Shown in pieces: positions 15,444 through 22,266 of a stretch of DNA of 30,439 nucleotides; position 1 is the stretch's first letter; the number at the start of each line of letters is the position of its first letter. The position numbers were made by a program, and so were the translations under genes. This stretch comes from a virus, in the IMG/VR virus record IMGVR_UViG_3300036908_000235, positions 1-30,439 of that record; one strand, written 5' to 3'. The notes beneath the pieces are model-generated. The model worked only from the letters and a program-made list of their open reading frames with translations. It made no database searches and was not told the DNA's origin.

Positions 15444-16118
15444 ATGAAGATACGACACGTCGTGCTATTAGGGGCGCTCCTGACGAGCGCTTTTTGTTTT
15501 GCACAAAGCGAGAAGCTGCAAACGCGCAGCGGGATCTCACGCCATTATTCCGGCCACCGAGGAACCGCGGAAGATCTAAGCACGATTCGCATTCGCGCCG
15601 TGCGCGTCCATCACCTGCCGCACTGGCTGCCCTTCAACCAGAAGTGGCTGTCGGTTCCGATGCAGGTGAACATGCACATCGTGGGACGCCATTCGAACGG
15701 CCGGATCTTCGCCGATCGCTGGATTCACAACCTGCGCACGACGGGCGGAGCGGACTGGCAGGCCCTCGCCATGGCCAGCACTTCTACGCCGCCGGCGACG
15801 GTGAACTATATCGCGCTCAGCAACAATTCCACTCCGCCCGCCGCCGGCGACTGCGCCGCCGGGTCCAGCACTTGCACTCTGACCGGCGAGATCGCCACCA
15901 ACGGATTGAACCGGCATCAGGGAACCTTCGCGCACACCAACAGCACGGCCACCTGGACCCTGGCGTGGACCTGGACGGCGACAGGGACGCAATCGGTGCA
16001 GGAGGCGGGCATGTTCAACGCTTCCAGTTCCGGGACAATGGTGTTTGAAGCTTCCTTCTCGCAGGTGAATTTGGTCAACACCGACACTCTGACGGTGACC
16101 TGGACAGTTTCGTATTAG
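15444..16118 (+). CDS. Tail-associated-type protein with signal peptide
   Basis: ATG 15444 has CGGAGA seven bases upstream. The 224-residue protein begins MKIRHVVLLGALLTSAFCFA, a signal peptide with likely cleavage after FAQ or CFA. After a basic segment (IRIRAVRVHHLPHWLP), the body has a pattern known from phage tail-region proteins: TTGGADWQALAMAS, VNYIALSNNSTPPAAGD, LTGEIATNGLNRHQGTFAHT, EAGMFNASSSGTMVFEASFS and TLTVTWTVSY. Relatives normally lack a leader and are probably minor tail components. Here the protein would be exported. Confidence 0.65.
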   Translation: MKIRHVVLLGALLTSAFCFAQSEKLQTRSGISRHYSGHRGTAEDLSTIRIRAVRVHHLPHWLPFNQKWLSVPMQVNMHIVGRHSNGRIFADRWIHNLRTTGGADWQALAMASTSTPPATVNYIALSNNSTPPAAGDCAAGSSTCTLTGEIATNGLNRHQGTFAHTNSTATWTLAWTWTATGTQSVQEAGMFNASSSGTMVFEASFSQVNLVNTDTLTVTWTVSY

Positions 16119-16127
16119 GAGCAAGTT

Positions 16128-16772
16128 ATGAGGACCTCCGGACCGCAAAACGTGAACCTGCAGGAACGCTGGATGGTGGCCTGGCTGGATCACGGCTGCG
16201 TTCCTCTGGGGCTCTTCGGCAGCGATTTCGGTTTCGTGGATCAGCAAATGATTTTCCTGCGCCACGAACACAAACGCTGGGAGCGGCAGCAGGCGATGGC
16301 GGATTATCCCGTGCTCCATCATGTGCGGGTCGCGCTGAGAACCGCCAAAGGCTACCGGATGGCGCGATGGGAGAAAGTTGCGCTGCTGGCCGACTTGCTG
16401 TTGTGGGGCTATCCCCAGAGCATCGCCATTGCCACGGCAGGCGTCGACCCCCAAACCGCCTACAGCTTTCGGGACCGCATGATTCATGTGGGATTGTTGG
16501 GCGAGCACTGCTCTTGCGGGCGGCCATTCAGAAACCACTATGGCGTGTGCCGAGGCAGCGCCATGAGCGCGCGCAACGGCCTAGCCGTGAGCGATGGAGA
16601 AAAGCGGGCATTCCTTTCCGCTCTCGAAGGCGCCGTGCGGGACGCGAGAGGCCGCATCAACCGGCGCGAGTTAGCGAAGCGCCTGGGCGTAACCGAAAAC
16701 CGGGTGAGGCATCTGCAACGGCGGACGCGGGGGACATCATGCTCAAGCGCTTCTTCCTCCTTGGCTGCCTGA
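16128..16772 (+). CDS. HTH/zinc DNA-binding regulator
   Basis: ATG 16128 follows AGGAGC at a five-base spacing. The 214-residue protein has two helix-turn-helix-like parts: ALLADLLLWGYPQSIAIATA with DPQTAYSFRDRM around residues 85-120, and RRELAKRLGVTENRVRHLQR at about 180-200. Between them a possible zinc site, CSCG (residues 128-131) with HYGVC near 141, recalls transposase or phage regulator zinc fingers. It is probably a transcription regulator, for example of late genes. The last 34 bases overlap the start of the next, exported protein in another frame, so the two are tightly coupled. Confidence 0.65.
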   Translation: MRTSGPQNVNLQERWMVAWLDHGCVPLGLFGSDFGFVDQQMIFLRHEHKRWERQQAMADYPVLHHVRVALRTAKGYRMARWEKVALLADLLLWGYPQSIAIATAGVDPQTAYSFRDRMIHVGLLGEHCSCGRPFRNHYGVCRGSAMSARNGLAVSDGEKRAFLSALEGAVRDARGRINRRELAKRLGVTENRVRHLQRRTRGTSCSSASSSLAA

Positions 16773-18019
16773 TCGTGCCGGCGTGGGCTGGGACCCCCCA
16801 CTCCGTCAATCTCAACGAGAACCTGGTCACCAATGATGGCGGCCTGCAACTGCTTTCCGCGGGATACGCCCCCAACGAATTTGCCTGCACCGCGGACGCG
16901 ATCACAACCCAAGGACTGCCAAACCTCAGCCTGAACGAAGGCCCTTCGGTGCTGGTGAACACGGTGGCCGGGCAGCAGAACCAGGCGGGGAACTGGTACC
17001 GGGTCTATCGCGCCACCAGCATCTCAGGCCCCTTCACCCTCATCGCGGATTGCATTTACCTGGGCAACTATCTCGATGCCACGGTGCAGAGCGGCGTCAC
17101 GTACTACTACCAGGTGACGGCGATGCAGTGGGGCGTGGAAAGCGCTCCTTTCGATCAGGCCACGGTAACTGTGCCGGTGTTCGACACGCTGATCGCATTC
17201 CGCGGCCGCAACGCGACGATATCGACTTCCCTGACCACTTCCGACGCCGCGACAAGAGTCCACGGCTATAACCCGTCCTCAAGCGAGAGCCTGACCACTT
17301 CTGACGCGCTGGGCCGGCAAGTGGGCTGGAAGCAGGGTTTGAGCGAAACGCTGAGCACGAGCGCCGCGCTCTCGGCGGTGGATCCGGCGAACGCCTCCGC
17401 CAGCCTCACCGAGGATCTGACCACTTCGGATGCGGCGGCATCGTCGCAGATCCTGACGCGCAGCCTGACCGAGAATCTTTCCACCTTTGCCGCGCTGGGC
17501 GATGTGATCGGGCCGGCGCTGCCGCCATCGGCTCCGTTCCCCACCTTGAACTGGCTCGACGATCAGGGGATGGCGGCGCTGGGGAGTTGCCCCTTCACGC
17601 TGAAAGTGATTGGCGGCAACTTTACCCCGCAGAGCGTGGTGAGCTGGAACGGGGGTACGCGCCAAACCACCTATGTGAGTTCCCAGATTCTGCAGGTTGG
17701 GATCACCAGCGCAGACCTGTCTGTGGGCGGGAATTTCCCTCTCACGGTGACCAATGCACCCGGCACTGTTGGCGGCGGCAAAACGTTTTCCGTGGTGGCT
17801 GGGGCACCCACTGTCACCGGCACCTACGTTCTTGGCGCCACCCTCGTCCTCGACGGGACCAATTTCGTGCCACGCAACACGGTTGTGCTGTGGAACGGAA
17901 CGGCGCTGGCCACGAACTGGTTTTCTGCCACCCGAGTGCAGGCGTTTCTGCCCGCCGGCGTGCGGGCGATCGGCAGCAACGCTGTGACCGTGACCAATAG
18001 CGGCTGTCCGGCGAATTGA
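16739..18019 (+). CDS. Exported protein with Fn3-like and IPT/TIG-like domains
   Basis: ATG 16739 lies 34 bases before the end of the regulator gene. The 426-residue protein has a signal peptide (MLKRFFLLGCLIVPAWAG). A fibronectin-III-like domain covers about residues 75-145 (YRVYRATSISGPFTLIADC, GVTYYYQVTAMQ). Five repeats of about 20 residues with the core SLTTSDAL follow at 165-260. Then come two IPT/TIG-like beta domains (FTLKVIGGNFTPQSVVSWNG; LVLDGTNFVPRNTVVLWNGT). Such a protein is usually a cell-surface or secreted binding protein. In phages, Ig-like folds also decorate tail tubes, and tube genes follow directly. Confidence 0.65.
   Translation: MLKRFFLLGCLIVPAWAGTPHSVNLNENLVTNDGGLQLLSAGYAPNEFACTADAITTQGLPNLSLNEGPSVLVNTVAGQQNQAGNWYRVYRATSISGPFTLIADCIYLGNYLDATVQSGVTYYYQVTAMQWGVESAPFDQATVTVPVFDTLIAFRGRNATISTSLTTSDAATRVHGYNPSSSESLTTSDALGRQVGWKQGLSETLSTSAALSAVDPANASASLTEDLTTSDAAASSQILTRSLTENLSTFAALGDVIGPALPPSAPFPTLNWLDDQGMAALGSCPFTLKVIGGNFTPQSVVSWNGGTRQTTYVSSQILQVGITSADLSVGGNFPLTVTNAPGTVGGGKTFSVVAGAPTVTGTYVLGATLVLDGTNFVPRNTVVLWNGTALATNWFSATRVQAFLPAGVRAIGSNAVTVTNSGCPAN
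17213..17512 (+). repeat. Five ~20-codon repeats (SLTTSDAL type)
   Basis: The repeated CTGACCACTTC-like blocks start at 17231, 17291, 17351, 17417 and 17477, giving spacings of 60, 60, 66 and 60 bases. They encode SLTTSDAA, SLTTSDAL, TLSTSAAL, DLTTSDAA and NLSTFAAL. Confidence 0.75.
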
Positions 18020-18028
18020 GGTTGGATC

Positions 18029-18502
18029 ATGGCGAATCCTGTCTGGTACACCGGCCGCGGCACAGTGCTTTCCTACTCGCTGGACGGCCAGACCTGGGTC
18101 GCTCTGCCGCAGCTCCAGCAGTTCGAGCCCAGCGGCTCGAAGCAGACCATGGTGGATCAGACCAACCTGCAAACTCAGGGCAACTTTACCCAGCCTCAGG
18201 CGGTCCAGGTGGATGCCGGGGAGGTTAGCTTCGCAGGCGTGTATGGTGGCCAGATTCAGCAGCTCCTCCTGGGCCAGTACCACGGCGCGTTGACACTGCT
18301 CTACTGGCAGGCGCAGCTCGTCGATGGCACGTTCTACACCTTCCAGGCCTTCGTGAGCGAGTTCAAACCTTACAGCGTGAAGTGGAACAAGACCTACGGA
18401 TTCAGCGGCAAATTGCGGATCGTGGGCGGCATGGAAAGCCCGCTCTCGGCCTTCCAGCCCAACGCATTCGACCCCAACGCCTTCCAGGTGGTTTTGATCT
18501 AG
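18029..18502 (+). CDS. Major tail tube-like protein, copy 1
   Basis: ATG 18029 has GAGG seven bases upstream. The 157-residue length suits siphophage tail tube subunits. Key blocks are YTGRGTVLSYS, ALPQLQQFEPSGSKQTMVD, EVSFAGVYGG, QAQLVDGTFYTFQAFVSEFK and KTYGFSGKLRIVGG. These match the alternating beta strands of tube proteins polymerising into the tail lumen. Copy 2 at 18679 shares the GRGT, PQLxxFxxSGSK and LVDGT blocks. Confidence 0.75.
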   Translation: MANPVWYTGRGTVLSYSLDGQTWVALPQLQQFEPSGSKQTMVDQTNLQTQGNFTQPQAVQVDAGEVSFAGVYGGQIQQLLLGQYHGALTLLYWQAQLVDGTFYTFQAFVSEFKPYSVKWNKTYGFSGKLRIVGGMESPLSAFQPNAFDPNAFQVVLI

Positions 18503-18678
18503 GAGCTGCCTGATCCGTCACGGTGGCTAGTTTTCTAGCTTTCTAGCCCACGAATTTCCCCACAAGTTCACAGCGCGGGCCGCCCGCTTTTCAGCGGCGT
18601 GCGCGAGCCACAGGAGCCGAACCGCGCTCCCCTGGCCGGAAATGCCAAGCGGTTCAAACCAAACCAAGGAGAACACCC
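18503..18678. repeat. Repeat-filled gap between tail tube genes
   Basis: No gene is seen in these 176 bases. GGCTAGTTTTCTAGCTTTCT at 18525-18544, continuing AGCC, is a CTAG-rich element like the one at 29787-29811. The stretch 18571-18660 is a diverged copy of family B (CAGGAGCCGA, then CAAGCGGTT). The leader AACCAAGGAGAACACCC gives the next gene a good ribosome binding site. Confidence 0.6.
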
Positions 18679-19140
18679 ATGCCAGCAAACCCGGTTTCGT
18701 ATCCCGGTCGTGGTACCACGATCGGATTCTCAGTTCTTCCTCTCGCCAGCCCTGCGGTCTATGTAGCCATGCCGCAACTGGAAAAGTTCGATCGCTCTGG
18801 ATCGAAAACCGAAACTGACGATGTGACCTGTCTCGACACTCCGGGCAACAATAAAACGCCCGCGCCCGTCGTGGTGGATAACGGGAAATACACCGCCGAA
18901 GGCGTGTATGACCCGCAGAATCCCAACATCGTCGTGATGCAGGGCTACCAGCAGAACATGACGCAGCTCGGCTACCAGATCGTGCTGGTGGACGGCACGA
19001 CCCTCACCGGTTTGTGCTACGTGACTCAATTCGAGGCCCCCAAAATCGACCGCTACAAGCGCAACCGATTCAGCTTCGAGATCGACATCTTCGGCGTCGA
19101 AGTGTTGGTCCCGCAGGGCGGCTCTGGCATCAACGAGTAG
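18679..19140 (+). CDS. Major tail tube-like protein, copy 2
   Basis: ATG 18679 follows AAGGAG at an eight-base spacing. The protein has 153 residues. It is a clear paralog of the 18029 product: NPVSYPGRGTTIGFS, AMPQLEKFDRSGSKTETDDV, YTAEGVYDPQNP, QIVLVDGTTLTGLCYVTQFE and RFSFEIDIFGVEVLV. It may be the main tube subunit, with copy 1 a minor one, or both may form a mixed tube. The stronger ribosome binding site hints at higher expression of this copy. Confidence 0.75.
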   Translation: MPANPVSYPGRGTTIGFSVLPLASPAVYVAMPQLEKFDRSGSKTETDDVTCLDTPGNNKTPAPVVVDNGKYTAEGVYDPQNPNIVVMQGYQQNMTQLGYQIVLVDGTTLTGLCYVTQFEAPKIDRYKRNRFSFEIDIFGVEVLVPQGGSGINE

Positions 19141-19167
19141 GGCTGTCCGGTTTGGTTCCATGGGCGC

Positions 19168-19189
19168 GGGGCGGACGCTTGTCCGCCCC
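19168..19189. repeat. 9-bp perfect hairpin
   Basis: GGGGCGGAC and GTCCGCCCC are perfect inverted arms around GCTT. No T run follows, so a terminator is uncertain; it looks like an intergenic repeat. It lies 36 bases before the next start. Confidence 0.7.
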
Positions 19190-19225
19190 CGTCTCCTGCT
19201 ACCATCCCCACCAGAGGCTCCAACC

Positions 19226-19693
19226 ATGAGAAAAACTTTGCTCAACCTGTTCGCCGTGCTGCTGCTGCCGCATGCTCTGGCCTTTGGCCAGGCCTCGGCT
19301 ACGGAGCCGTCGAATCACAAGACCATCAAAGTGCCGGTCCCGGCCGGCGATCACAACCCGGAAGTGGCGGCGCTACAGAAAAACGATGCGACCCCGCCCG
19401 ACTTCACCCTGACCGAACTGCAGCACGCCAAGCTCGATGCCGCCCGGCGCGACATCTGGCACTGGCAGGACAATCTCAACCGGTCGCTGAACGAGTTCGG
19501 CGCCCTGTGCCAGGAAGCGGGCAAAGAAAACAAGTGGCCGCCCATCACCTGTAATTGGGACACGCTACTGGTGACACCGCAACCCAAGCCCCCAGGTCCG
19601 CCCGCTGGAAATCCAGCCCCGGCTGTCAACCCGGCGCCGCCCGCGGCAAAAGAAAATTCTCCGCCGGCCGCGACCTCGCCTCCAAAAAAATAA
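19226..19693 (+). CDS. Exported Pro-rich protein of unknown function
   Basis: ATG 19226 starts a 155-residue protein with a signal peptide (MRKTLLNLFAVLLLPHALAF, likely cut after GQA). A helical middle part (LTELQHAKLDAARRDIWHWQ, ending NKWPPITCNW with two Cys residues) is followed by a C-terminal 40-residue Pro/Ala-rich tail. The arrangement of leader, short helix and proline-rich tail is loosely like a periplasmic outer-spanin, but there is no lipobox and no inner partner beside it. The ribosome binding site is weak (AGAGG about ten bases before). Confidence 0.6.
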   Translation: MRKTLLNLFAVLLLPHALAFGQASATEPSNHKTIKVPVPAGDHNPEVAALQKNDATPPDFTLTELQHAKLDAARRDIWHWQDNLNRSLNEFGALCQEAGKENKWPPITCNWDTLLVTPQPKPPGPPAGNPAPAVNPAPPAAKENSPPAATSPPKK

Positions 19694-19706
19694 CTGGAGT
19701 AATGCC

Positions 19707-20441
19707 ATGAACGCACATCTGCAGCAGGCCCTCACCGGTGCGCCGGTGACGGTGAATCTCGGCGGTAAAGAATACCCTCTCGCCTTTCCGATTGAGGGAG
19801 TGATCCTCTATCAAGAGGAGACGGCCACGCTCGATCGGTCGCGCGCCAAAGGACGCGACCGGCTGACCCGCGCCCTCAAAGACGGCCTGCGGGCGGAGCG
19901 TCTGCAGCTCCTCCAATCAGCGGAAAAGCTGCGTCCCCCCAAGGGCACGAAGAAGTGGGCGGACGACAATCTGGCGCGCTTCGGAGATCTCCAGGACGAG
20001 GCGAACACGCTGAAAGTGCGGCTCGATGAAGATGCCGGCACCGGGGACAGCCTGTACGATTTGTACAATTGGCGCAAGATCAGTCCGCAGGGCGATCCTC
20101 AGCGCATGATTCTGGCCCTGTGGGTGGGACTGCACGTCTTCCAGAAATCGAAAACCGCCGGCGAGGATGATGACTATGTGGAAACTCTCACCCGCCGGCA
20201 ATTGGCCAAGTTCGTCCACCTGGGGAATGGCAACGCACTGGTGGGGGCGGTGTCGAAGGCTCTGGCCTCCTATCTAGTCGATGAGACGGACGAGGGCGAT
20301 GACGATGAGGAAGAAGAAAGCCCAAACCCGCAGCCGCCGGAAAAGCAGCCGGCGGTGATTCAGGCCCGGCCGGAACGGGGCTCACAGCCCCCGGAGGGGA
20401 TGGAGGAACGCCGGCAGACGACGGGGGAACGCGCCAGCTAG
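19707..20441 (+). CDS. Tail assembly chaperone (gpG-like), upstream frame
   Basis: ATG 19707 has GGAG seven bases upstream. The 244-residue protein begins with a beta section typical of this group (VTVNLGGKEYPLAFPIEGVI) and has WRKISPQGDPQRMILALWVG in the middle. The C-terminus is acidic, then Pro/Glu-rich. Tail assembly chaperones coat the tape measure while the tube grows. Position just upstream of the tape measure, and a perfect -1 slip site with hairpin at 20321-20355, support this. Ribosomes that do not slip make this form. Confidence 0.8.
   Translation: MNAHLQQALTGAPVTVNLGGKEYPLAFPIEGVILYQEETATLDRSRAKGRDRLTRALKDGLRAERLQLLQSAEKLRPPKGTKKWADDNLARFGDLQDEANTLKVRLDEDAGTGDSLYDLYNWRKISPQGDPQRMILALWVGLHVFQKSKTAGEDDDYVETLTRRQLAKFVHLGNGNALVGAVSKALASYLVDETDEGDDDEEEESPNPQPPEKQPAVIQARPERGSQPPEGMEERRQTTGERAS
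20321..20355 (+). promoter_or_regulatory. Programmed -1 ribosomal frameshift signal
   Basis: The heptamer CCCAAAC (20321-20327) is read C CCA AAC in the chaperone frame, an exact X XXY YYZ slippery site. After a six-base spacer comes a perfect 7-bp GC stem, CCGCCGG (20334-20340) with CCGGCGG (20349-20355), around AAAAGCAG. In the -1 frame, stops end at 20308, so the frame is open just where the slip must happen and stays open to 20812. Confidence 0.85.
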
Positions 20442-20812
20442 AGCTGCGCGATCCTCCCGACATCCGCCAGCTTTGGCGAATCGCGCGCGTGCGCCTCGGC
20501 ATGAGCGACGGGGAATTCCTCAAGATCAGCCCGGCAGCGCTGAACCTGCTGATGCGCGAGCTGCGCTCTGTCGATCGCAACCTGCTGCTCGGCCCCGCCA
20601 TGATTTGCGCCGAACTGTGGAACTCCGCCGGCATGCACATCGACCGCGAAAAAATGGATGGAGTGTGCGCCCTCGACTTTCTACCGGAACTTCCGGAAGA
20701 GACGGCGCGCCGCGAAGCCGAAGAAGAAGCGGCGCGGAACGCTCCCATCGATCCCACGGCCTTTGCCGCCTTCAAAGCGGGACTGCTGTCGATCGGGAAA
20801 AAGAAGCAGTAG
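20327..20812 (+). CDS. gpT-like extension of tail assembly chaperone (-1 frameshift product)
   Basis: This frame is coding-like well before any start codon: QLELRDPPDIRQLWRIARVR lies upstream of and across the only early start, GTG 20489, which has no ribosome binding site. It is therefore expected as a fusion: about 207 residues of the upstream frame, then 161 residues encoded here, about 368 in all. SDGEFLKISPAALNLLMREL and later acidic/basic helices resemble the T part of G/GT chaperones, which links tape measure to tube subunits. The AAGAAGCAG end leads to the next gene 14 bases later. Confidence 0.8.
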   Translation, partial: PAAAGKAAGGDSGPAGTGLTAPGGDGGTPADDGGTRQLELRDPPDIRQLWRIARVRLGMSDGEFLKISPAALNLLMRELRSVDRNLLLGPAMICAELWNSAGMHIDREKMDGVCALDFLPELPEETARREAEEEAARNAPIDPTAFAAFKAGLLSIGKKKQ

Positions 20813-20826
20813 CGGGAGGCCTGAGC

Positions 20827-21105
20827 GTGAGCCAACCCATTTACGTGTTCGGACTCTCGGCTCTCGCTACCGCGGGCCTTGCCGTGATGTGGGCGATTTT
20901 CTGGCGGGCGGCCGCCAAGCAGGGCGAGAGCATCCGCGGAATTCTGCTCAGTCCGGCGTTTTTTCGCACGGTCACGGTGATGGGCGTCATTGCGGCCACA
21001 GTCGTGTTGAGTCTCGCCGGAGAGTTGGGCGGCAACATGCCGGGAGCCATCTTGAGCGGGATCGCGGGCTACGTGCTCGGACAAGGCGGGCAGCGGAGTG
21101 AATAG
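20827..21105 (+). CDS. Small membrane protein
   Basis: GTG 20827 has GGGAGG seven bases upstream. The 92-residue protein has one clear N-terminal membrane segment (IYVFGLSALATAGLAVMWAI) and a second one (VTVMGVIAATVVLSLAG), then a Gly-rich GAILSGIAGYVLGQGG end. Size and topology are compatible with a holin, but no endolysin or spanin is nearby. A role in membrane attachment or DNA entry is equally possible. Family unknown. Confidence 0.6.
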   Translation: MSQPIYVFGLSALATAGLAVMWAIFWRAAAKQGESIRGILLSPAFFRTVTVMGVIAATVVLSLAGELGGNMPGAILSGIAGYVLGQGGQRSE

Positions 21106-21126
21106 GCAACGACTCCTGGGTCGCGC

Positions 21127-21145
21127 TGGAATATTTTTTATTCCA
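21127..21145. repeat. AT-rich hairpin after the membrane protein gene
   Basis: TGGAATA and TATTCCA form a perfect 7-bp stem around TTTTT. It is unusually AT-rich for this region and also covers the stop of the possible minus-strand gene ending at 21138. It may be a terminator for either strand. Confidence 0.5.
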
Positions 21146-21323
21146 ACTCGACTCGAACCTTTTCCGTGCGAGAAAGCACAATTTTTGTTCCAGTCGGCTC
21201 ACTGACTCGTTTGGCTCTCCCGGTTTTCTCCGTGCCTCTGCTCTGGGGCGAGATCCGCCGCGACTTGATCTCGTCCTCAGCTTCTTCTGCCGTCATCCAG
21301 AACGTGCTTCTCATATCGCGCAT
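21138..21323 (-). CDS. Possible small charged protein
   Basis: A 61-residue minus-strand frame starts at ATG 21323 (or 21314) and ends in the AT-rich hairpin. The protein is strongly charged, with STFWMTAEEAEDEIKSRRIS, then PTGTKIVLSRTEKVRVELE. Codon third positions are less GC-rich than in neighbouring genes, which could mean recent arrival. No ribosome binding site or family is recognised. The plus strand here has no better candidate. Confidence 0.4.
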   Translation of the reverse strand: MRDMRSTFWMTAEEAEDEIKSRRISPQSRGTEKTGRAKRVSEPTGTKIVLSRTEKVRVELE

Positions 21324-21344
21324 TCTAAAACCGGCGCTGGACGG

Positions 21345-21371
21345 CTGGCCACTGGCAACTGGAGCACTGAC
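21345..21371. repeat. TGGCCACTGG repeat (family A)
   Basis: CTGGCCACTGGCAACTGGAG runs into the next gene's leader and provides its GGAG. Related copies lie at 10082-10096, 22230-22262, 26397-26409 and 26579-26590, each at a gene boundary. Confidence 0.75.
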
Positions 21372-21373
21372 CC

Positions 21374-21967
21374 ATGTTGATCATCGCCGATATCGAAGGC
21401 ATTCCCGCGGTCGCCGCGCGCCTGGACAAGATGCAGCAGGCGCTGGCCGGGCCCATGGTCCGCAAGGCTCTTGAAGAGGGTGGCGAGATCCTGCGGGCGC
21501 AGGCGGAAGAGAACGTCCACAAACTAACCGGCACGCTGGCCGCCGACATCGACGTGAAAGTAGGGATTTTCAAGGAGAGCCTGGTGAGCTATGCGGTGAT
21601 TGGGCCGGGGTGGGATCCGACTTCGTTCCGCCGGGTGACCAACCGCAGCGCCCGCAACCGGGACGCGGCGCCCGAGCCTGACCAGACCACCAACCCCGGC
21701 GTGTATGGTTACTTCCTCGAAGTGGGCCATCGCGCGCCCGGCCTGGGACTGGCCCACAATGCGGAGTATCAGCGCGCCGCCCGTTTCTCGCGCAAGCAGG
21801 GCAAGATGTTGAACACCTACACCAACCCGTCCTCGCGCGATTACGGCCACCTGAGCACGCCGCCTTATCCGTGGCTGCTGCCGGCGGCCGAGGAAAAAGG
21901 CGAAGCCGCGATGGAGCAAGTGGGTTTCAGCCTGGGCAAGAGTCTGGAAGCCAGCGAAGGGCATTAG
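21374..21967 (+). CDS. HK97 gp10-like neck/tail completion protein
   Basis: ATG 21374 has GGAG about nine bases upstream. The 197-residue protein shows the family pattern: VRKALEEGGEILRAQAEENV near residue 30, TGTLAADIDVKVG, GYFLEVGHRAPG near residue 115, and PPYPWLLPAAEEKGEAAMEQ near the end. A loop of about 25 residues, with many Asn/Arg/Pro, lies before the YFLEVGH motif, so it is longer than the usual 130-150. Such proteins act at the neck or tail completion. Normally they come before the tail tube gene; here it sits between chaperone and tape measure. Confidence 0.75.
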   Translation: MLIIADIEGIPAVAARLDKMQQALAGPMVRKALEEGGEILRAQAEENVHKLTGTLAADIDVKVGIFKESLVSYAVIGPGWDPTSFRRVTNRSARNRDAAPEPDQTTNPGVYGYFLEVGHRAPGLGLAHNAEYQRAARFSRKQGKMLNTYTNPSSRDYGHLSTPPYPWLLPAAEEKGEAAMEQVGFSLGKSLEASEGH

Positions 21968-22044
21968 TTTGGAAAACCGCTTGGGGCCGCTGCCCTCGCT
22001 GGCAGCACTCAGGCCTCTTGGCGCGCCCGCGCCGCTGTCCGGCG

Positions 22045-22212
22045 TCACGGGCTTCGAACGATCCCCGAATGGTGCGCGTCCCTGTATAGTTCCCGGAAAT
22101 CGCGCACGGCTTTTGCGGCGGCTTCCTCATCCTTCAACGCGCTGACTACAGTCTGTATCGCGCATTGTGCCAAACGATGCAGCCAAAGCTTGTCGTCACT
22201 GGTTAGCGTCAT
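22045..22212 (-). CDS. Small hypothetical protein
   Basis: ATG 22212 opens a 55-residue frame on the minus strand, starting MTLTSDDKLWLHRLAQCAIQ and ending HHSGIVRSP. The sequence is amphipathic and helical, with coding-like composition (SALKDEEAAAKAVRDFRELY). No strong ribosome binding site and no known family. It lies alone between the gp10-like gene and the tape measure. Confidence 0.5.
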   Translation of the reverse strand: MTLTSDDKLWLHRLAQCAIQTVVSALKDEEAAAKAVRDFRELYRDAHHSGIVRSP

Positions 22213-22229
22213 GATTCCGAAATTCTAGA

Positions 22230-22262
22230 ACTGGCCACTGGAAACTGGCCACTGGAAACTGA
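22230..22262. repeat. Double TGGCCACTGGAAAC repeat (family A)
   Basis: ACTGGCCACTGGAAACTGGC continues with a second full copy, CACTGGAAACTGAA, just before the tape measure start. It takes up the place of the ribosome binding site, and no better Shine-Dalgarno sequence is present. Confidence 0.85.
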
Positions 22263-22266
22263 ACCT

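Noticed and set aside
19226-19693. Outer-spanin assignment for the exported Pro-rich protein
   Set aside because: No lipobox Cys after the leader and no inner-spanin or endolysin partner nearby.
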